Shown here: piece after piece, positions 30,450 through 40,919 of the stretch
Layout of the letters: every line of letters starts with the position of its first letter
Position numbering within the stretch: the first letter of the stretch is position 1
Assembly: GCF_963855985.1 (NCBI RefSeq)
Contig: NC_087110.1
Span: 8,113,001 to 8,177,000, forward strand
From: Ostrinia nubilalis
Taxonomy: Eukaryota; Arthropoda; Insecta; Lepidoptera; Crambidae
Direction: 5' to 3'
Length of the DNA stretch: 64,000 nt
Position numbers and translations under genes: made by a program
The notes under the pieces: generated by a model
Databases searched by the model: none
The model's input: the letters and a program-made list of their open reading frames with translations, nothing else
What the model was told of the DNA's origin: nothing

Positions 30450-31697
30450 TACATCGCTTCGTTCCAACTGGACAGCTAACTTAAAAACAGATCAAAGTAA
30501 TAACTCCCCGTTATAAAAATACTCCAACTAATTTCGTTCCTCGTTGACTCATTAATCATTTACGTTATTAAAAATAACGTCAAACCCCCTCTTATTCCCC
30601 CTTTTCATTAAATCATATTATGTGACATCTGTGCTTTATTAAAGAGGCTGCATACCGAATGCAAGGCTCTTGAGATAAGTTCTTGAGTGGAAAGTTTAGT
30701 TTTAAGTTTGATTTGTACTCGTATGATGATAAAGTTTCGTGAAATGTTGCGGAAATAGTTGAAATGTTGTTTCAGTATCATTTCTAAAAACTCTTATACA
30801 TAAAACAAACAAACAAAAAAGTGTGTTAAGGAAAATGAAATAATTTAGTTACAAAATTAAATGCTTTGACCCTCAATTTAATAGATTTAAGGAGAAGTAT
30901 TTTTTTATGGAATTGACATGGTTTGGTTAATATAATAAATTAATTAACGTTAATGTGTATTTTTAACGTATGTTACATATAAGGCTTTCAACGTCAAATT
31001 TTCTTTGATAATGGGGACTTATATTTTGTAGTATTCATTTTATTTTTTATTTATTTATTTATTTATTATTCATTATTGAGCAATTACATATTTGATCCAA
31101 ATAGCGTCCTAAATCCTTTTTAGGTTTGTCTAGACACTATTGTTCTCTATACAAATAAAAACAAACGTTTTAGTATAAGCATTCACAACACTTTCAGATA
31201 TACAAAATATTATTTTAGCGAGTGCGCACTACGATGAGTAAGTACTCGTAGATAGATATTCTTATTGCGGAGGTTAGTTATAAAATTTTAATTCGTGCTA
31301 AACGCGCTTTAAACTCATAATTTTTTAGCATTCTCGTTCACTATAAAGCAACTGAATTAAAATAAAGTCTAGAAAAGGATACAGCCACTGTCTTTGTGTT
31401 ATTTACAAAGATACTCCTTGAACGAGCTCCCTTTGACAATTCCAAAAAAATGTTGCCTGCATTCTGCTTCCTGGAGCACGCTCTATTGAAGTTATTTTTT
31501 ATATGACATGAAATATTACTATTTGAAGTAAAAATCTTGGATACAGTAAGATATTATACGTAAATATTTTAATACCATCCGAGGTTTGATACGCATTACC
31601 AGCGTGGGGATTGTCATATGCCTCTGCTGAACTGGAAAGAGTGGTACTCCTGTGGAGACAAAAAGACCTGATGACGATTAGTTTAAAAATCTGAGTT
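30450..31697. other. Long AT-rich stretch
   Basis: Holds a (TTTA)n microsatellite near 31047-31072. It adjoins ATTATTGAGCAATTACATAT, which looks like an antisense retroposon tail. Otherwise no gene, TIR or family landmark was recognised. Confidence 0.45.
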
Positions 31698-31709
31698 TTT
31701 AAGTACAGT

Positions 31710-31979
31710 CATCATCATCATCATCATTTCAGCCATAGGACGTCCACTGCTGAACATAGGCCTCCCCCAATGCTTTCCATGTTGATCGATTGGTAGCGGC
31801 CTGCGTCCAGCGCTTCCCTGCTACCTTTACGATGTCGTCGGTCCACCTTGTAGGTGGACGTCCCACGCTGCGTTTTCCGGTACGCGGCCTCCATTCCAGA
31901 ACCTTTCTGCCCCATCGGCCGTCAGTTCTGCGTACTATGTGCCCTGCCCATTGCCACTTCAGCAGTACATATTACAGTA
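31710..31979 (-). mobile_element. RTE-like LINE 3' end with 12-bp target duplication
   Basis: TTTAAGTACAGT flanks the insertion (31698-31709, 31980-31991). Plus-strand text begins with an ATCATCATCATC tail, then GCCATAGGACGTCCACTGCT and so on to CATTGCCACTTCAGC. On the minus strand the R-T-D-G-R-W and R-W-T-D-D segments are readable with few breaks. Confidence 0.88.
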
Positions 31980-31991
31980 TTTAAGTACAGT

Positions 31992-32285
31992 ACAACCATC
32001 ATAACAATCATCATTATCATTTCAGCCATAGGAGGTCCACTGCTGAAGAACATAGGCCTCCCCCATTTTTTTTTCAAAATGACTGGTGGGTAGCGCCTGC
32101 ATCCAACGCCTTACTGCTTCATCATCACCTTCATGAGGTCACTGTCCATCTTGTGGATGGACGTCCTACGTTGCGCTTTCTAACACGCGGCCTCTGCTCC
32201 AGAACCTTGCTGCCCCATGCCGTCAGTTCTGGGTACTATGTGCCCTGCCTATTGCCACTTAACACTTTCCCGGACAGTAACCCAG
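31992..32285 (-). repeat. Second antisense RTE 3' end in tandem
   Basis: CATCATTATCATTTCAGCCA, then AGGAGGTCCACTGCTGAAGA. It is more diverged than its neighbour, with an extra GAA and several indels, ending at TGCCTATTGCCACTTAACAC. Confidence 0.8.
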
Positions 32286-32686
32286 ACACAATAGAAGTTT
32301 AATTGTTATGACGTATATAGCAGTTCACTGTCCAGGAAAATATTAAGCTTGCTGATGGCGGCAGCGCAGCGGACTATGTGGACGACTTTATCAGAACAAT
32401 ATGAGGCTAAACTTTTTATTCTTACAAAATGGCACTTTATGACAACTATAGCAAAGTATTTTTCAACTCAATATGTTATCATCTACGTTTTTGTAGAAAA
32501 AAAAACTACGATGAAATAGTAGTCCTCAGCGCTATACATACAAAGGAATCAATTCAATCTGTGAGGTTTGAACGTCCATATCTACACTAGCGATTTTTAT
32601 CGATACGGTCTAGTGATAGCATAGTGTAGTCCGGGCGAAAGAGACAAAAAGTATTCCAATTTTAAAAAGAAAATATTTTTATTCAT
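32286..32686. other. No recognised feature
   Basis: Nothing recognised. Confidence 0.4.
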
Positions 32687-32870
32687 AGCTTTTTACCCGC
32701 GGCTTCGCCCTCGTAAATCTTGATCTGTTACAAAAAAGGTATTTGAAGGACTTTCTAAAACTCATACTACACTCACTTGCAAATACCGAGATAAAAAACT
32801 AATATTCTCTATATGGCAAACACCATCGATTCAGTGGTTATTAGCGTGAAAAGATACCTTTAACTCTGTC
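32687..32870 (+). repeat. FamG retroposon, decayed
   Basis: TTTTTACCCGCGGCTTCGCC, then TGATCTGTTAC, AAATACCGAGATAAAAAACT and TCGATTCAGTGGTTATTAGC. Confidence 0.6.
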
Positions 32871-32929
32871 TATCTATTCATGTAACTCTATCAGCCTGTC
32901 CAACAGATGGAGTGGAGCTACTTTCACAC

Positions 32930-33060
32930 TTAGGCCTCCTGCACACGACGCCGCTACCGCGCCGCCGCCGCGCCGTCGCCACGCCTTTGCACTGTTTATA
33001 CGCGCCGCGTGAACACCGCTGCCGCGCCGCCGCACTTAAACTTGGTATGCTTCTGCTCCA
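32930..33060. repeat. GC-rich block, possible MITE end
   Basis: TTAGGCCTCCTGCACACGAC followed by CGCCGCCGCGCC runs. The TTAGGCCTC start resembles the Harbinger-like element at 38532, but no matching right end was found. Confidence 0.35.
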
Positions 33061-33475
33061 TCGATACTAAAAATACACCCAAACACTGGCGTGCCAAAAA
33101 AAAACACACAACTTAGCAAAAGAAAGAAAAAACATCTGACAGTCCGCCGCCTCCCGAACTACAATGACTCGATACTACTCGATACCGACGTTTCCCGCTA
33201 AGTCATCGATGTAGCTAAGTAATTGCAAAATACCTGGCCGATATGAGGGCACGAAAAAGGTGAGCAATATTGAACGAATAGTTTTATTTTCCGTGAACGG
33301 AGATGGGACCGGTGTTTTTTAGTTCGCCAGGGCGGTATTGAGTTAAAAAACCTTTGTGAATGAACGTTGGGTTGGGAAAAGTGGACTGTGGATGACGAGC
33401 AGTTAATTGCATGAGGACTTTGAAGACTAAAGGTGTATGTCATACATCCATACTTACTTACTTCCTCTGTTTTAT

Positions 33476-33590
33476 GCCCGTTTTGACCGTCAATCCCTAA
33501 TTTTTATGTGACCCATATGGTAACACATAACAGGAATTTTGTTTTCATAGGGGTCACTTAAAAATTAGGGATTGATGGTGAAAACTGGCA
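33476..33590. mobile_element. FamC MITE, best-preserved copy
   Basis: GCCCGTTTTGACCGTCAATC, CCTAATTTTTATGTGACCC, a centre of TAACACATAACAGGAATTTT, and the inverted end ATTAGGGATTGATGGTGAAA then ACTGGC. Confidence 0.8.
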
Positions 33591-33962
33591 TTAAGTGTCT
33601 TGTTACATTTTCCCGCTAGATAGTTTGAGACCCAGAGAAAACATGGGATAGTTTTTATCCCGGTTTTACTCCTTAAAAAAACTGACTAAGTAATCTATCG
33701 ATGTTGTAGGTAAGAAGTTTGATGACCAAGTATAATTTAATTCATAGAATACTTCTTAATAGAAATAATTTCTCTAATAACTCTCTCTTAGTTACTTTAA
33801 GTATTTTTTAAGACCTAGTCTAAATACCTCCCTGTGTTTATCTAAAATAGCTTGATCTTTCTAGAGTGAATTTGGCGTTGGCCGAAGGAATGTTGGACGA
33901 AAATTTGGTTTCGGTTTTTGCGCAAAATTGAATGAACCTAAAAAATCCTTTTCTTTTCCTTG

Positions 33963-34195
33963 TGAGATTTTTTGACGAAGCTTAGTAATCATGGCAGAAG
34001 ATTTTATGAGTTGCCTTATGTTGTTTCATGTTTCTCGTCGTCGACTTGCCGTGTGGTTTCGATAGAGTGGAATAAAACCCCTTTTCTTCCAGTGGATTTC
34101 GTAAGAGGCAACATCCAAAATGCGAACATCAGGCCTCCCCAACCCGTCTGGCCAGCGTGGAGAGTGTAGACCAAATCACTTGCCTCTGGTAAATT
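33963..34195 (-). repeat. Unclassified repeat (partner of 20905-21176), antisense
   Basis: GCCTCCCCAACCCGTCTGGC then CAGCGTGGAGAGTGTAGACC and AATCACTTGCCTCTGGTAAA is the complement of 21095-21165. The left part (TTGCCTTATGTTGTTTCATG) is unique here. Confidence 0.5.
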
Positions 34196-34204
34196 ATAGT
34201 ATTA

Positions 34205-34465
34205 AATAAAAACCCAAATAATTAAGGTAAAAGTTGAAGTACCTATCATTGAATCCGATACGAAATTAATCAGAGAAACATAGGAGTTTGAAGTAAATCT
34301 ATCTAGGCTACTTCCTGGCGCAACCAAAATTAAATAAAACCCAAATAATGAGGCTCAAGTTTGTCCCGGACAAAAGTTGAACTGTCATCGGCCCCGCAAT
34401 GAAATTAATCAGAGAAACATAGAAGTTCGAAGTAGGTACCTAACTCTAACTAGGCTAGTTCCTGG
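34205..34465. repeat. FamI-related tandem of about 130 bp
   Basis: Two units each run from AAAACCCAAATAAT through GAAATTAATCAGAGAAACAT to TAGGCTA or TAGGCTAG and CTTCCTGGCGCA or GTTCCTGGCGCA. The second also has CAAGTTTGTCCCGGACAAAA as in 22460-22490. Confidence 0.6.
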
Positions 34466-34664
34466 CGCATCCAGAATTATAACGGTAGTTTAAAACAATG
34501 TCACCTTATTTAGGGTGCAGTGACGCTCCGAGCGACCAACTTGGGCAATAAACTGTACGTAATGCGAGCGAGTTGCGACTTGGGACTACTTCCGTTTGTC
34601 GAAATGAATTTGGTTATACTTCAGATAATTTTTGTATGTTTGATCCTGATTTAACCATTTAATA

Positions 34665-34915
34665 ACGTGGCAATGGGCAGGGCACATAATACGCAGAACT
34701 AACGGCCGATGAGGCAACACGGTTTTGGAGTGGAGGCCACGTACCGGAAAGCGCAGCGTAGGACGTCCACCCACAAGGTGGACCGAAGACCTCATAAAGG
34801 TAGCTGAAAGGTGCTGGATTCAGGCCGCTGGCAACCGGTCATCATGGAAGTCATTGGGGGAGGCCTATGTTCAGCAGTGGACGTGCTATGGCTGAAATGA
34901 TGATGGTGATACTGA
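34665..34915 (+). repeat. RTE-like LINE 3' end
   Basis: GTGGCAATGGGCAGGGCACA, ACGGCCGATGAGGCAACACG, CACAAGGTGGACCGAAGACC and GGGGGAGGCCTATGTTCAGC, then GCTGAAATGATGATGGTGAT. Frame broken. Confidence 0.8.
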
Positions 34916-35152
34916 TGATAATCCCCTCAAAGACGAAAATATGAACCTTCATATTATCAGTTACGAAGTTTTCCGGGACAGCTGGGACATCTAAATAAAG
35001 GTGTATGAAATACCATTTTATTTGTGACTAGCGGCCGCCCGCGACTTCGTACGCGTGGACCTCGTTTTACTCCATTAGGGGTGGAGTTTCGTAAAATCCG
35101 CTCTTAGCATCGATAGCGAATACATTTTAAATTTCAAGTAATACATTTTAAA

Positions 35153-35334
35153 AGCCACGATAGCCGAACGGTGAAGGGGTCGGACTCGCCGACTCGTGAT
35201 CCGGGGAACGCGGGTTCGGTCCCCGCCGCCGCTCGACTATTGTGGTGAGCTCACTCGTGACACAAGCATATTTAGCTTAGTACGAGGGGCTAACGGGAGT
35301 ATTAGTAATTTGTGTAATAACAAATTACTAATAA

Positions 35335-35375
<41 letters not shown>
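35153..35375 (+). mobile_element. tRNA-derived SINE with poly(A) tail
   Basis: AGCCACGATAGCCGAACGGT carries an A-box-like head and GCGGGTTCGGTCCCC a B-box-like element about 50 bases on. The SINE-specific body (TTGTGGTGAGCTCACTCGTG, AGCTTAGTACGAGGGGCTAA) follows. Directly before the 35-A tail (35341-35375) is a perfect 13-bp stem hairpin at 35301-35332. The length of the pure A tract suggests a young insertion. It lies in the sense orientation inside FamF. Confidence 0.85.
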
Positions 35376-35379
<4 letters not shown>

Positions 35380-35484
35380 CTTACTTTAAACACATAGGAC
35401 TTTCATAATATAAACTTCCAACCCTCCATTTATCTCCTTAGCCCCCGTAGTTGATTTCTAATGATACATTTTCAGTATATGTAC

Positions 35485-36304
35485 CACCACCACCACCACC
35501 ATTTCAGCCGTAGGACGTCCACTGCTGAACATAGGCCTCCCCCAATGCTTTCCATGTTGATCGATTGGAAGCGGCCTGCGTCCAGCGCATTCCTGCTACC
35601 TTTACGATGTCGTCGGTCCACCTTGTAGGTGGAAGTCCCACGCTACGTTTTCCGGTACGCGGCCTCCATTCCAGAACCATTCTGCCCCATCGGCCATCGT
35701 TCTGCGTACTATGTGCCCTGCCCATTGCCACTTCAGCTTGCTAATCCGTCGGGCTATGTCAGCGACTTTGGTTCGTTTAAGGATCTCCTCATTTCTGATT
35801 CGATCTCGCAAAGAAACACCAAGCATAGCCCTCTCCATAGCACGCTGTGCAACTGAGCTTCTGTATAAGGCCTATAGTGAGAGGCCACGTTTCCGAGCCA
35901 TAAGTTATCACTGGTAACACACATTGGTTATACACTCTAGTATTCAGGCATTGAGGTATTTTGGACGAAAAGATGTTGCGTAGTTTCCCGAACGCTGCCC
36001 AGCCGAGTTGGATTCGACGATTGACCTCCTTCTCGAAATTGGACCTACCTAGCTGGATCGTTTGTCCGAGGTAGACATACCTACTTGTTGACAATCTCGA
36101 GAATTGAGCTCCCAACTGAAACTGGGTAGAGCGCAACATGGACATTCGACATAAGCTTCGTTTTGTCCATGTTCATCCTCAGGCCTACCTGTTGGGAAAA
36201 TCGATTAAGGTCTTCGAGCATTGTGCCAAGATCTTCCAACGATTCTGCCATGACCACAATATCGTCGGCAAACCGATGTGTACACAGTACCACAGTGTAC
36301 CGAA
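35485..36304 (-). pseudogene. RTE-like LINE reverse transcriptase C-terminal half, with target duplication
   Basis: This is the longest RTE copy. It is flanked by the 12-bp direct repeat CAGTATATGTAC (35473-35484, 36305-36316). Reading on the minus strand from 36304, it encodes the RT palm box F-A-D-D-I-V-V-M-A-E (about 36255), L-R-M-N-M-D-K-T-K, then Y-L-G-Q and F-G-K-L-R, V-L-P-V-I-T-Y-G-S-E-T-W, S-L-R-D-R-I-R-N-E-E-I and I-S-K-L-K-W-Q-W-A-G-H. It ends P-P-T-R-W-T-D-D-I-V-K-V-A-G and A-Y-V-Q-Q-W-T. At least three frameshifts split it. The endonuclease and N-terminal RT are missing (5' truncation). The 3' tail is CACCACCAC on the plus strand. Confidence 0.9.
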
Positions 36305-36481
36305 CAGTATATGTACACCTCCACAATATCTACAGATCATAGTGAGCATACATTATAACTTTCAAGTCTCTTACTTTAAAAACCGAGGACTGCAATACAA
36401 ACTTCTAACCCCCTTTTTAACTCCCATAGGGGTTGAATTTTGCAAAATTTCGTCTTAGTGACTACCTACGTTCTAAAAGGA

Positions 36482-36886
36482 GGTGTATTCCACTTTGATC
36501 ACCTGGCTTTGATCAGCCAGGTGATCAAAGTGGACTTACAGCGACAATTTAGTGTCCTTTGAATTTATTCTGTGCCTTTGATCACCCACGGATACGAAGT
36601 CCTGGGTGAGCCAAGTGGACTCTAGTTAAATTATTATTTTAGTGTCCTTTGATCATCTACAAACAAATCACACCTCCTCTGAATAGTCACATGTCCAATT
36701 GTTGTACTACATATTTTGTTTTGTAACATTTTTGATATTTTCTAAAAACCGCAATAAACAAATTGGACATGTATGTGACAATTCAGAGGTATGATTTATT
36801 TATAGGTGATCAAAGAATACTAAAAAAATAATTTAACTGGAGTCCACTTTGATCATCTTGGTGATTAAAGCCAGGTGGAATAGACC
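36482..36886. mobile_element. Fold-back element built from TTTGATCACC words
   Basis: The left end GGTGTATTCCACTTTGATCA and the right end GTGATTAAAGCCAGGTGGAA then TAGACC are inverted with internal shuffling. TTTGATCA and its complement occur at least seven times, and an inner inverted pair (CACATGTCCAATT and AATTGGACATGTATGTGAC) flanks the centre. Non-coding; inserted within FamF. The superfamily is not clear. Confidence 0.7.
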
Positions 36887-36990
36887 ATTAACCCCTGAGA
36901 ACTCTTTTGAGACTTGTAGTTTCTGAGACCTCGCGATGAGTGAGTGAGTCACTTAGTCATTCAATGACCTTTCTTTCTACTAAAATTATA

Positions 36991-37429
36991 CGTACCTATA
37001 GTAATTATCATTAAAATCAAATAAGTAAGTACCTACCAACCTAAGTAATTAAAATAAAGACCCTACCAAAAAATTAAGAAATTACATACAGAAAATAAAA
37101 ACGAAGTAATTCTTATCCTATTTAACTACAATCGCCCACGCGCCCATCCCATTTTGTCCGCCGCTGAACCGTACCCTAATATTCATATCGGTAGATGGCG
37201 GCACATAGTAAGAATTTGCAAGGAAGTTTGTAAAAAGTCACTAATTAACACTTTGATTTGCTCGTTTAAACACAGTGAATGATTCAAATAGGTACATACA
37301 GTGAATGGTTCAATTACATAAAATATCTTTATTTATTAAATTTTCAATATTATTTACGAACAGCGCTATTCATAGTACATGTAATATTTAGTTACTAATT
37401 TACTAATGATGTCGATAGATGGCGCTTTT
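36991..37429. other. AT-rich spacer
   Basis: Nothing recognised. Confidence 0.4.
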
Positions 37430-37633
37430 CCACGTCTTATGAAAATCCCAAATATTTTACGGGACCCTATTTTTTTCCAAAATAAAATTTAGCCTATGTT
37501 ACTCGTGAGTTATGTAGCTTTCGAATGGTGAAAGAATTTTTAAAATCGGTCCAGTAGTTTTTGAGCCTATCCATTACAACTAAACAAACAAACAAACAAA
37601 CAAAGTTTTCCTCTTTATAATATTAGTGTAGAT
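37430..37633 (+). repeat. FamG-like retroposon, (AAAC)n variant
   Basis: GAAAATCCCAAATATTTTAC, AGTTATGTAGCTTTCGAATG, TTAAAATCGGTCCAGTAGTT, an ACAAACAAACAAACAAACAA run and the tail TCTTTATAATATTAGTGTAG. The 60339-60555 copy is its antisense relative. Confidence 0.7.
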
Positions 37634-38054
37634 TTGAATCTTCGAGTTAACTATGGTACGAGCCACTTTCAGTATTAAACCATTAAACAGTAGTAGTAGT
37701 CACTGACCAAACTCGTCTATTATTACTTTAGGATCTCGTTACTAAGGACGAACGAGCTGCGTAATGGATCCCCAAATGTTTGGATAACTACGTATTTATT
37801 TATGAAACTATCAGCGTATTTAAGGTAAATAATACCAAGTCATCAGTTGATAAGGTAATTGTATCATTAATAAAAGTGCTCTTAACCTTAGTAAGTTGGT
37901 AATACTCATGGTTTAAAAGTCCGTGAATCCCAGAACTTCGCTAACTATTTTATTAAAGCTGAAATTTTGTCAGCGCAAACTCCCAACATAAGTGAGAACG
38001 TTGGACCATCATGAAGTATGAGTTATTGTGACATCATTTGACAACTTTGTGAAC
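37634..38054. other. No recognised feature
   Basis: Nothing recognised. Confidence 0.4.
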
Positions 38055-38135
38055 CGGGAAGCACCTGGATGCGGACAGTGTAAAACTGGTTGTTGTGAAA
38101 ATCCTTGGTGGAGCCGTGGTCGTCCTTTATTTTAC
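38055..38135 (+). repeat. RTE-like LINE fragment, decayed
   Basis: GGGAAGCACCTGGATGCGGA and GTGAAAATCCTTGGTGGAGC match the second RTE subfamily; no tail. Confidence 0.55.
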
Positions 38136-38250
38136 TAGACGTATACTTAGTTACTATTCAAAATAGCGAAATCTATCCGTTATAAAAATCATTTATTCTA
38201 GCTGGTAGGCAAAAGTAACTTTTGACTTAGAAAAACACGTAAAGTATTTA

Positions 38251-38357
38251 GGCTGAGTTGCACCACCTTATTTTAACCGTTAACCGGTGCTTTTTGTATG
38301 GAGTTTGGCAGATTTTTGACGTTTGTCAAAGTTAAAGTAAGATGGTGCAACTCAGCC
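38251..38357. mobile_element. FamA MITE, reference copy
   Basis: GGCTGAGTTGCACCACCTTA to TGGTGCAACTCAGCC with TTA on each side (38248-38250, 38358-38360). Ends are perfect over 15 bases. 107 bp, non-coding. Confidence 0.9.
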
Positions 38358-38531
38358 TTAATGATCTAGTATTGTGTCACGAAACGTGACAACGTGAAAT
38401 GAAAGACAATCCTTATTGGAACATCTATACAGTAGCAAAACACCGGACAAATTATTTTGTTGCAAAATAACCCCTATTGCAACTGCATAAATATGCCAGT
38501 ATTTAGGTACCTGCAAAAACGCCTTGGCTTA

Positions 38532-38753
38532 GGGCCCTCGCCCACAGCGACTTCTTGTAGTGATTCTGTCGCGCGTTTCGTAAACGAGCGACAGCATCGC
38601 TACTAACGAGCGTTAGTCGCATTTGCAACGCACTACAGAAGCGATGCCAACGCGCTACTAACGCGCTGCAGCAGCGGGACTGTATCGATGCGAACGCGCG
38701 ACAGAATCACTACTGCATCGCTACAAAAAGTCGCCGCGGCGTGGCGAGGGGCC
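38532..38753. mobile_element. Harbinger-like MITE, GGGCCCTCGCC ends
   Basis: GGGCCCTCGCCCACAGCGAC at the left and, inverted, GGCCCCTCGCCACGCCGCGG at the right, with TTA duplications (38529-38531, 38754-38756). The GC-rich interior repeats CGCGCGACAGAATCACTACT-like words in both orientations. Non-coding. Confidence 0.8.
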
Positions 38754-38834
38754 TTATTCAGGCAAAAACTCGAATCTAAGCTTGTTAGTATAATTAGGGC
38801 AAAAAATACTACATACCTAGAACTCATAAAAAAC

Positions 38835-38970
38835 TCATAAAACTCATTTATTTCTGTAAATAGGCTTAAAAAAGCACTTTTACACGTCCCAGTATTAACC
38901 CTACAACTGCTTCAGGACAACAAATGGGCCAGTGCTGAGAAGAAGCAGCGCAAGAAACTCAGTCACTATT
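38835..38970 (-). repeat. FamH LINE 3' end, antisense
   Basis: CTCATTTATTTCTGTAAATA, CACGTCCCAGTATTAACCCT, CCAGTGCTGAGAAGAAGCAG and CGCAAGAAACTCAGTCAC. Confidence 0.75.
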
Positions 38971-39246
38971 GTCAGCCTGTTTTTCAATGGTTTACAGGCT
39001 TTAACATGTAGGTACAAAGTTATAAATATTTATGCGAGCTAGGCAGTAACGCATCCCAAACATTTTTATCTAATAGATAACATCATATTTTATTTTCCAG
39101 TACTTTAGGTATGCGTGTATAACTTTATGTTAGATGTTTCAACTAACTGGCTTAAACCTTATAAGCCTACTTAAAATTTATTAGGGGAATATACAAGGCC
39201 GATTTTGAAACATTCAATTGCCAAATTAATTTTCCACTCATGCTTC

Positions 39247-39455
39247 CTACTATCCTACTAATATTATAAAAGCGAAAGTTTGGATGTCTGGATGTCTCGA
39301 TGTTTGTTACTCTTTCACGCAAAAACTACTGAAAGGATTTTAATGAAACTTCACAGTTATATTGTTTATAACCCAGAATAACATATAGGCTATATTTTAT
39401 GACGATCTGTGACAAACTAAATTTCACGCGGGTGAAGCCGCGGGCAAAAGCTAGT
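39247..39455 (-). repeat. FamG-like retroposon, antisense
   Basis: TCCTACTAATATTATAAAAG at the left is the reversed tail and CACGCGGGTGAAGCCGCGGG, then CAAAAGCTAGT, the reversed head. Body ACTTTCACGCAAAAACTACTG-type. Confidence 0.75.
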
Positions 39456-39507
39456 ATGAAATGCTTTACTATGGGATCAAGAGCTATAGGAATCAGTAGC
39501 TTAAATC

Positions 39508-39993
39508 AGTCAGTGTCTAAGGTAGGGGAGCGGCACGAGAGGGTGTTTTTGTTTCGTCAAAAGTCAGCGAGACTTCAGATTTGTATGCTCAGTCACGTCA
39601 TCACGTTATCACGTTATAATATTATGTCAAAAACACATCTATATTTATAAAAACCAAAGGTGACTGAGTGACTGAGTGAGTGACTGACTGACTGACTCAC
39701 GCACAGCCCAAACCACTGGGGCACATAGCTCGTAGAGACGATGGCCGTTGGGGCAGGAAAGTTCTCGAGTGGCGACCACGGGCTGGAAGACGTAGCGTGG
39801 GCAGGCCTCCTACTAGGTGGACCGACGATCTGGTAAAGGTCGCGGGAAGAGCCTGGATGCGGGCAGCGCAGGACCGTTCATTGTGGAAAACCTTGGGGGA
39901 GGCCTTTGTCCAGCAGTGGACGTCATTTGGCTGAAAAGAAGAACATATCAAAATAACCCTTCCCGTGCCGCTCCCATACCTCAGGCACTGACT
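39508..39993. mobile_element. TIR element carrying FamF and RTE insertions
   Basis: AGTCAGTGTCTAAGGTAGGG then GAGCGGCACGAGAGGG, and inverted at the right AGTCAGTGCCTGAGGTATGG then GAGCGGCACGGGAAGGG. Between the ends lie an antisense FamF fragment (39660-39718) and an RTE 3' end (39719-39942). Superfamily not resolved; target duplication unclear. Confidence 0.7.
39719..39942 (+). repeat. RTE-like LINE 3' end, second subfamily
   Basis: GGGCACATAGCTCGTAGAGA, CGACCACGGGCTGGAAGACG, GGTGGACCGACGATCTGGTA and GGGGGAGGCCTTTGTCCAGC, then TTGGCTGAAAAGAAGAA. The frame of the G-R-W and R-W-T-D-D segments is nearly open. Confidence 0.85.
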
Positions 39994-40319
39994 AAGTTAA
40001 GCTGTAGATTTATAGTGTATAATAATATCGTGCAGCTAAAGTTTTTAGATAATAATCTCTTCGCAGTGAACTACGTCTATTATGGAAAATAATCTTTCCT
40101 TTTAAGTCGACTTATAAAATGTTTTTGAGTGTCTTTCCAGATGTCAACTTTTCTTAATCTTTCTTTCTTTTGGAGATCCTCAGGAAACGTTAAGATATTA
40201 TATTAATATTAAATAGAATTGAAGTAACTATTAAGTTCTTTTATAGAGATCCTTAGGCTAGGTTTCCAAATTGAGATTTTCGGCATCATCTTCTATTCAT
40301 GTATGAACTTTTCATATTA
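39994..40319. other. No recognised feature
   Basis: Nothing recognised. Confidence 0.4.
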
Positions 40320-40526
40320 AACTAGCGGCCGCCCGCGACTTCGTACGCGTGGATCCCGTTTTACCCCGTTTGGGGTTGAATTGGACAAAATCCCTTCTTA
40401 GTGAGCACTTACATTCTAAAAGGAAGCCCCGTGCAAAATTTGAGACTCCTAGCACTTGTAGTTTCTGAGATTTCGTCAGTCAGTCAATCATCACCTTTCG
40501 TTTTTATAAAATATAGATTCATCCTT
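40320..40526 (+). repeat. FamF retroposon
   Basis: ACTAGCGGCCGCCCGCGACT, CGTGGATCCCGTTTTACCCC, TTCTAAAAGGAAGCCCCGTG, ACTTGTAGTTTCTGAGATTT, then GTCAGTCAGTCAATC and TATAAAATATAGATTC as tail. Confidence 0.75.
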
Positions 40527-40682
40527 CCAATTTAAATAGAAATAGAAATATTTATTTTGTCTTTGAATATGGTGTACAGAAGATCGAAAATAACAAAATA
40601 TAATCACCTATCCAGCCATCACAATAGCATGTAAATATTATTTATCAGAAGAAATCGTAACATTACTTACATTATTCACATA

Positions 40683-40828
40683 CGCCCGTATTCACAAACG
40701 ATGCTTGCTTCAGTGAAGCAGCAAATCGCACGCACAGCGTTGAATGGAGCTCTGTGATTGGTTCGTGTGTCACCCTGTGCGTCCACGCGCACCGTGAGAC
40801 TTCATAGTAATGTTTGTGAATACGTGCG
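40683..40828. mobile_element. FamB MITE
   Basis: CGCCCGTATTCACAAACG to GTTTGTGAATACGTGCG with TA on both sides. The interior closely matches 5331-5474. Confidence 0.85.
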
Positions 40829-40919
40829 TAAGAGCGGAACATCATTGAATAATGTTGCGAAAACGGGGAAAAAATATTCAAACAACGAATTTCACACGTA
40901 AAGTCGCGGGCACAGCCAG

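Larger units (their letters stand above)
35028..36990 (+). repeat. FamF retroposon interrupted by three insertions
   Basis: The head CTAGCGGCCGCCCGCGACTT is at 35033. The FamF body then appears in segments: 35028-35152, 35376-35472, 36317-36481 and 36887-36990 (ending TAGTTTCTGAGACCTCGCGA and a GAGTGAGTGAGTC stretch). A SINE, an RTE copy and a fold-back element separate them. The module CTCTTACTTTAAA occurs in two segments, so part of the repeat is internally tandem. One ancestral copy is the simplest reading. Confidence 0.55.

Noticed and set aside
40321..40350. NotI/BamHI-like vector polylinker (GCGGCCGC and GGATCC)
   Set aside because: The same diverged sequence occurs at 9949, 35033 and 53463 with a common body, so it is a dispersed genomic repeat.
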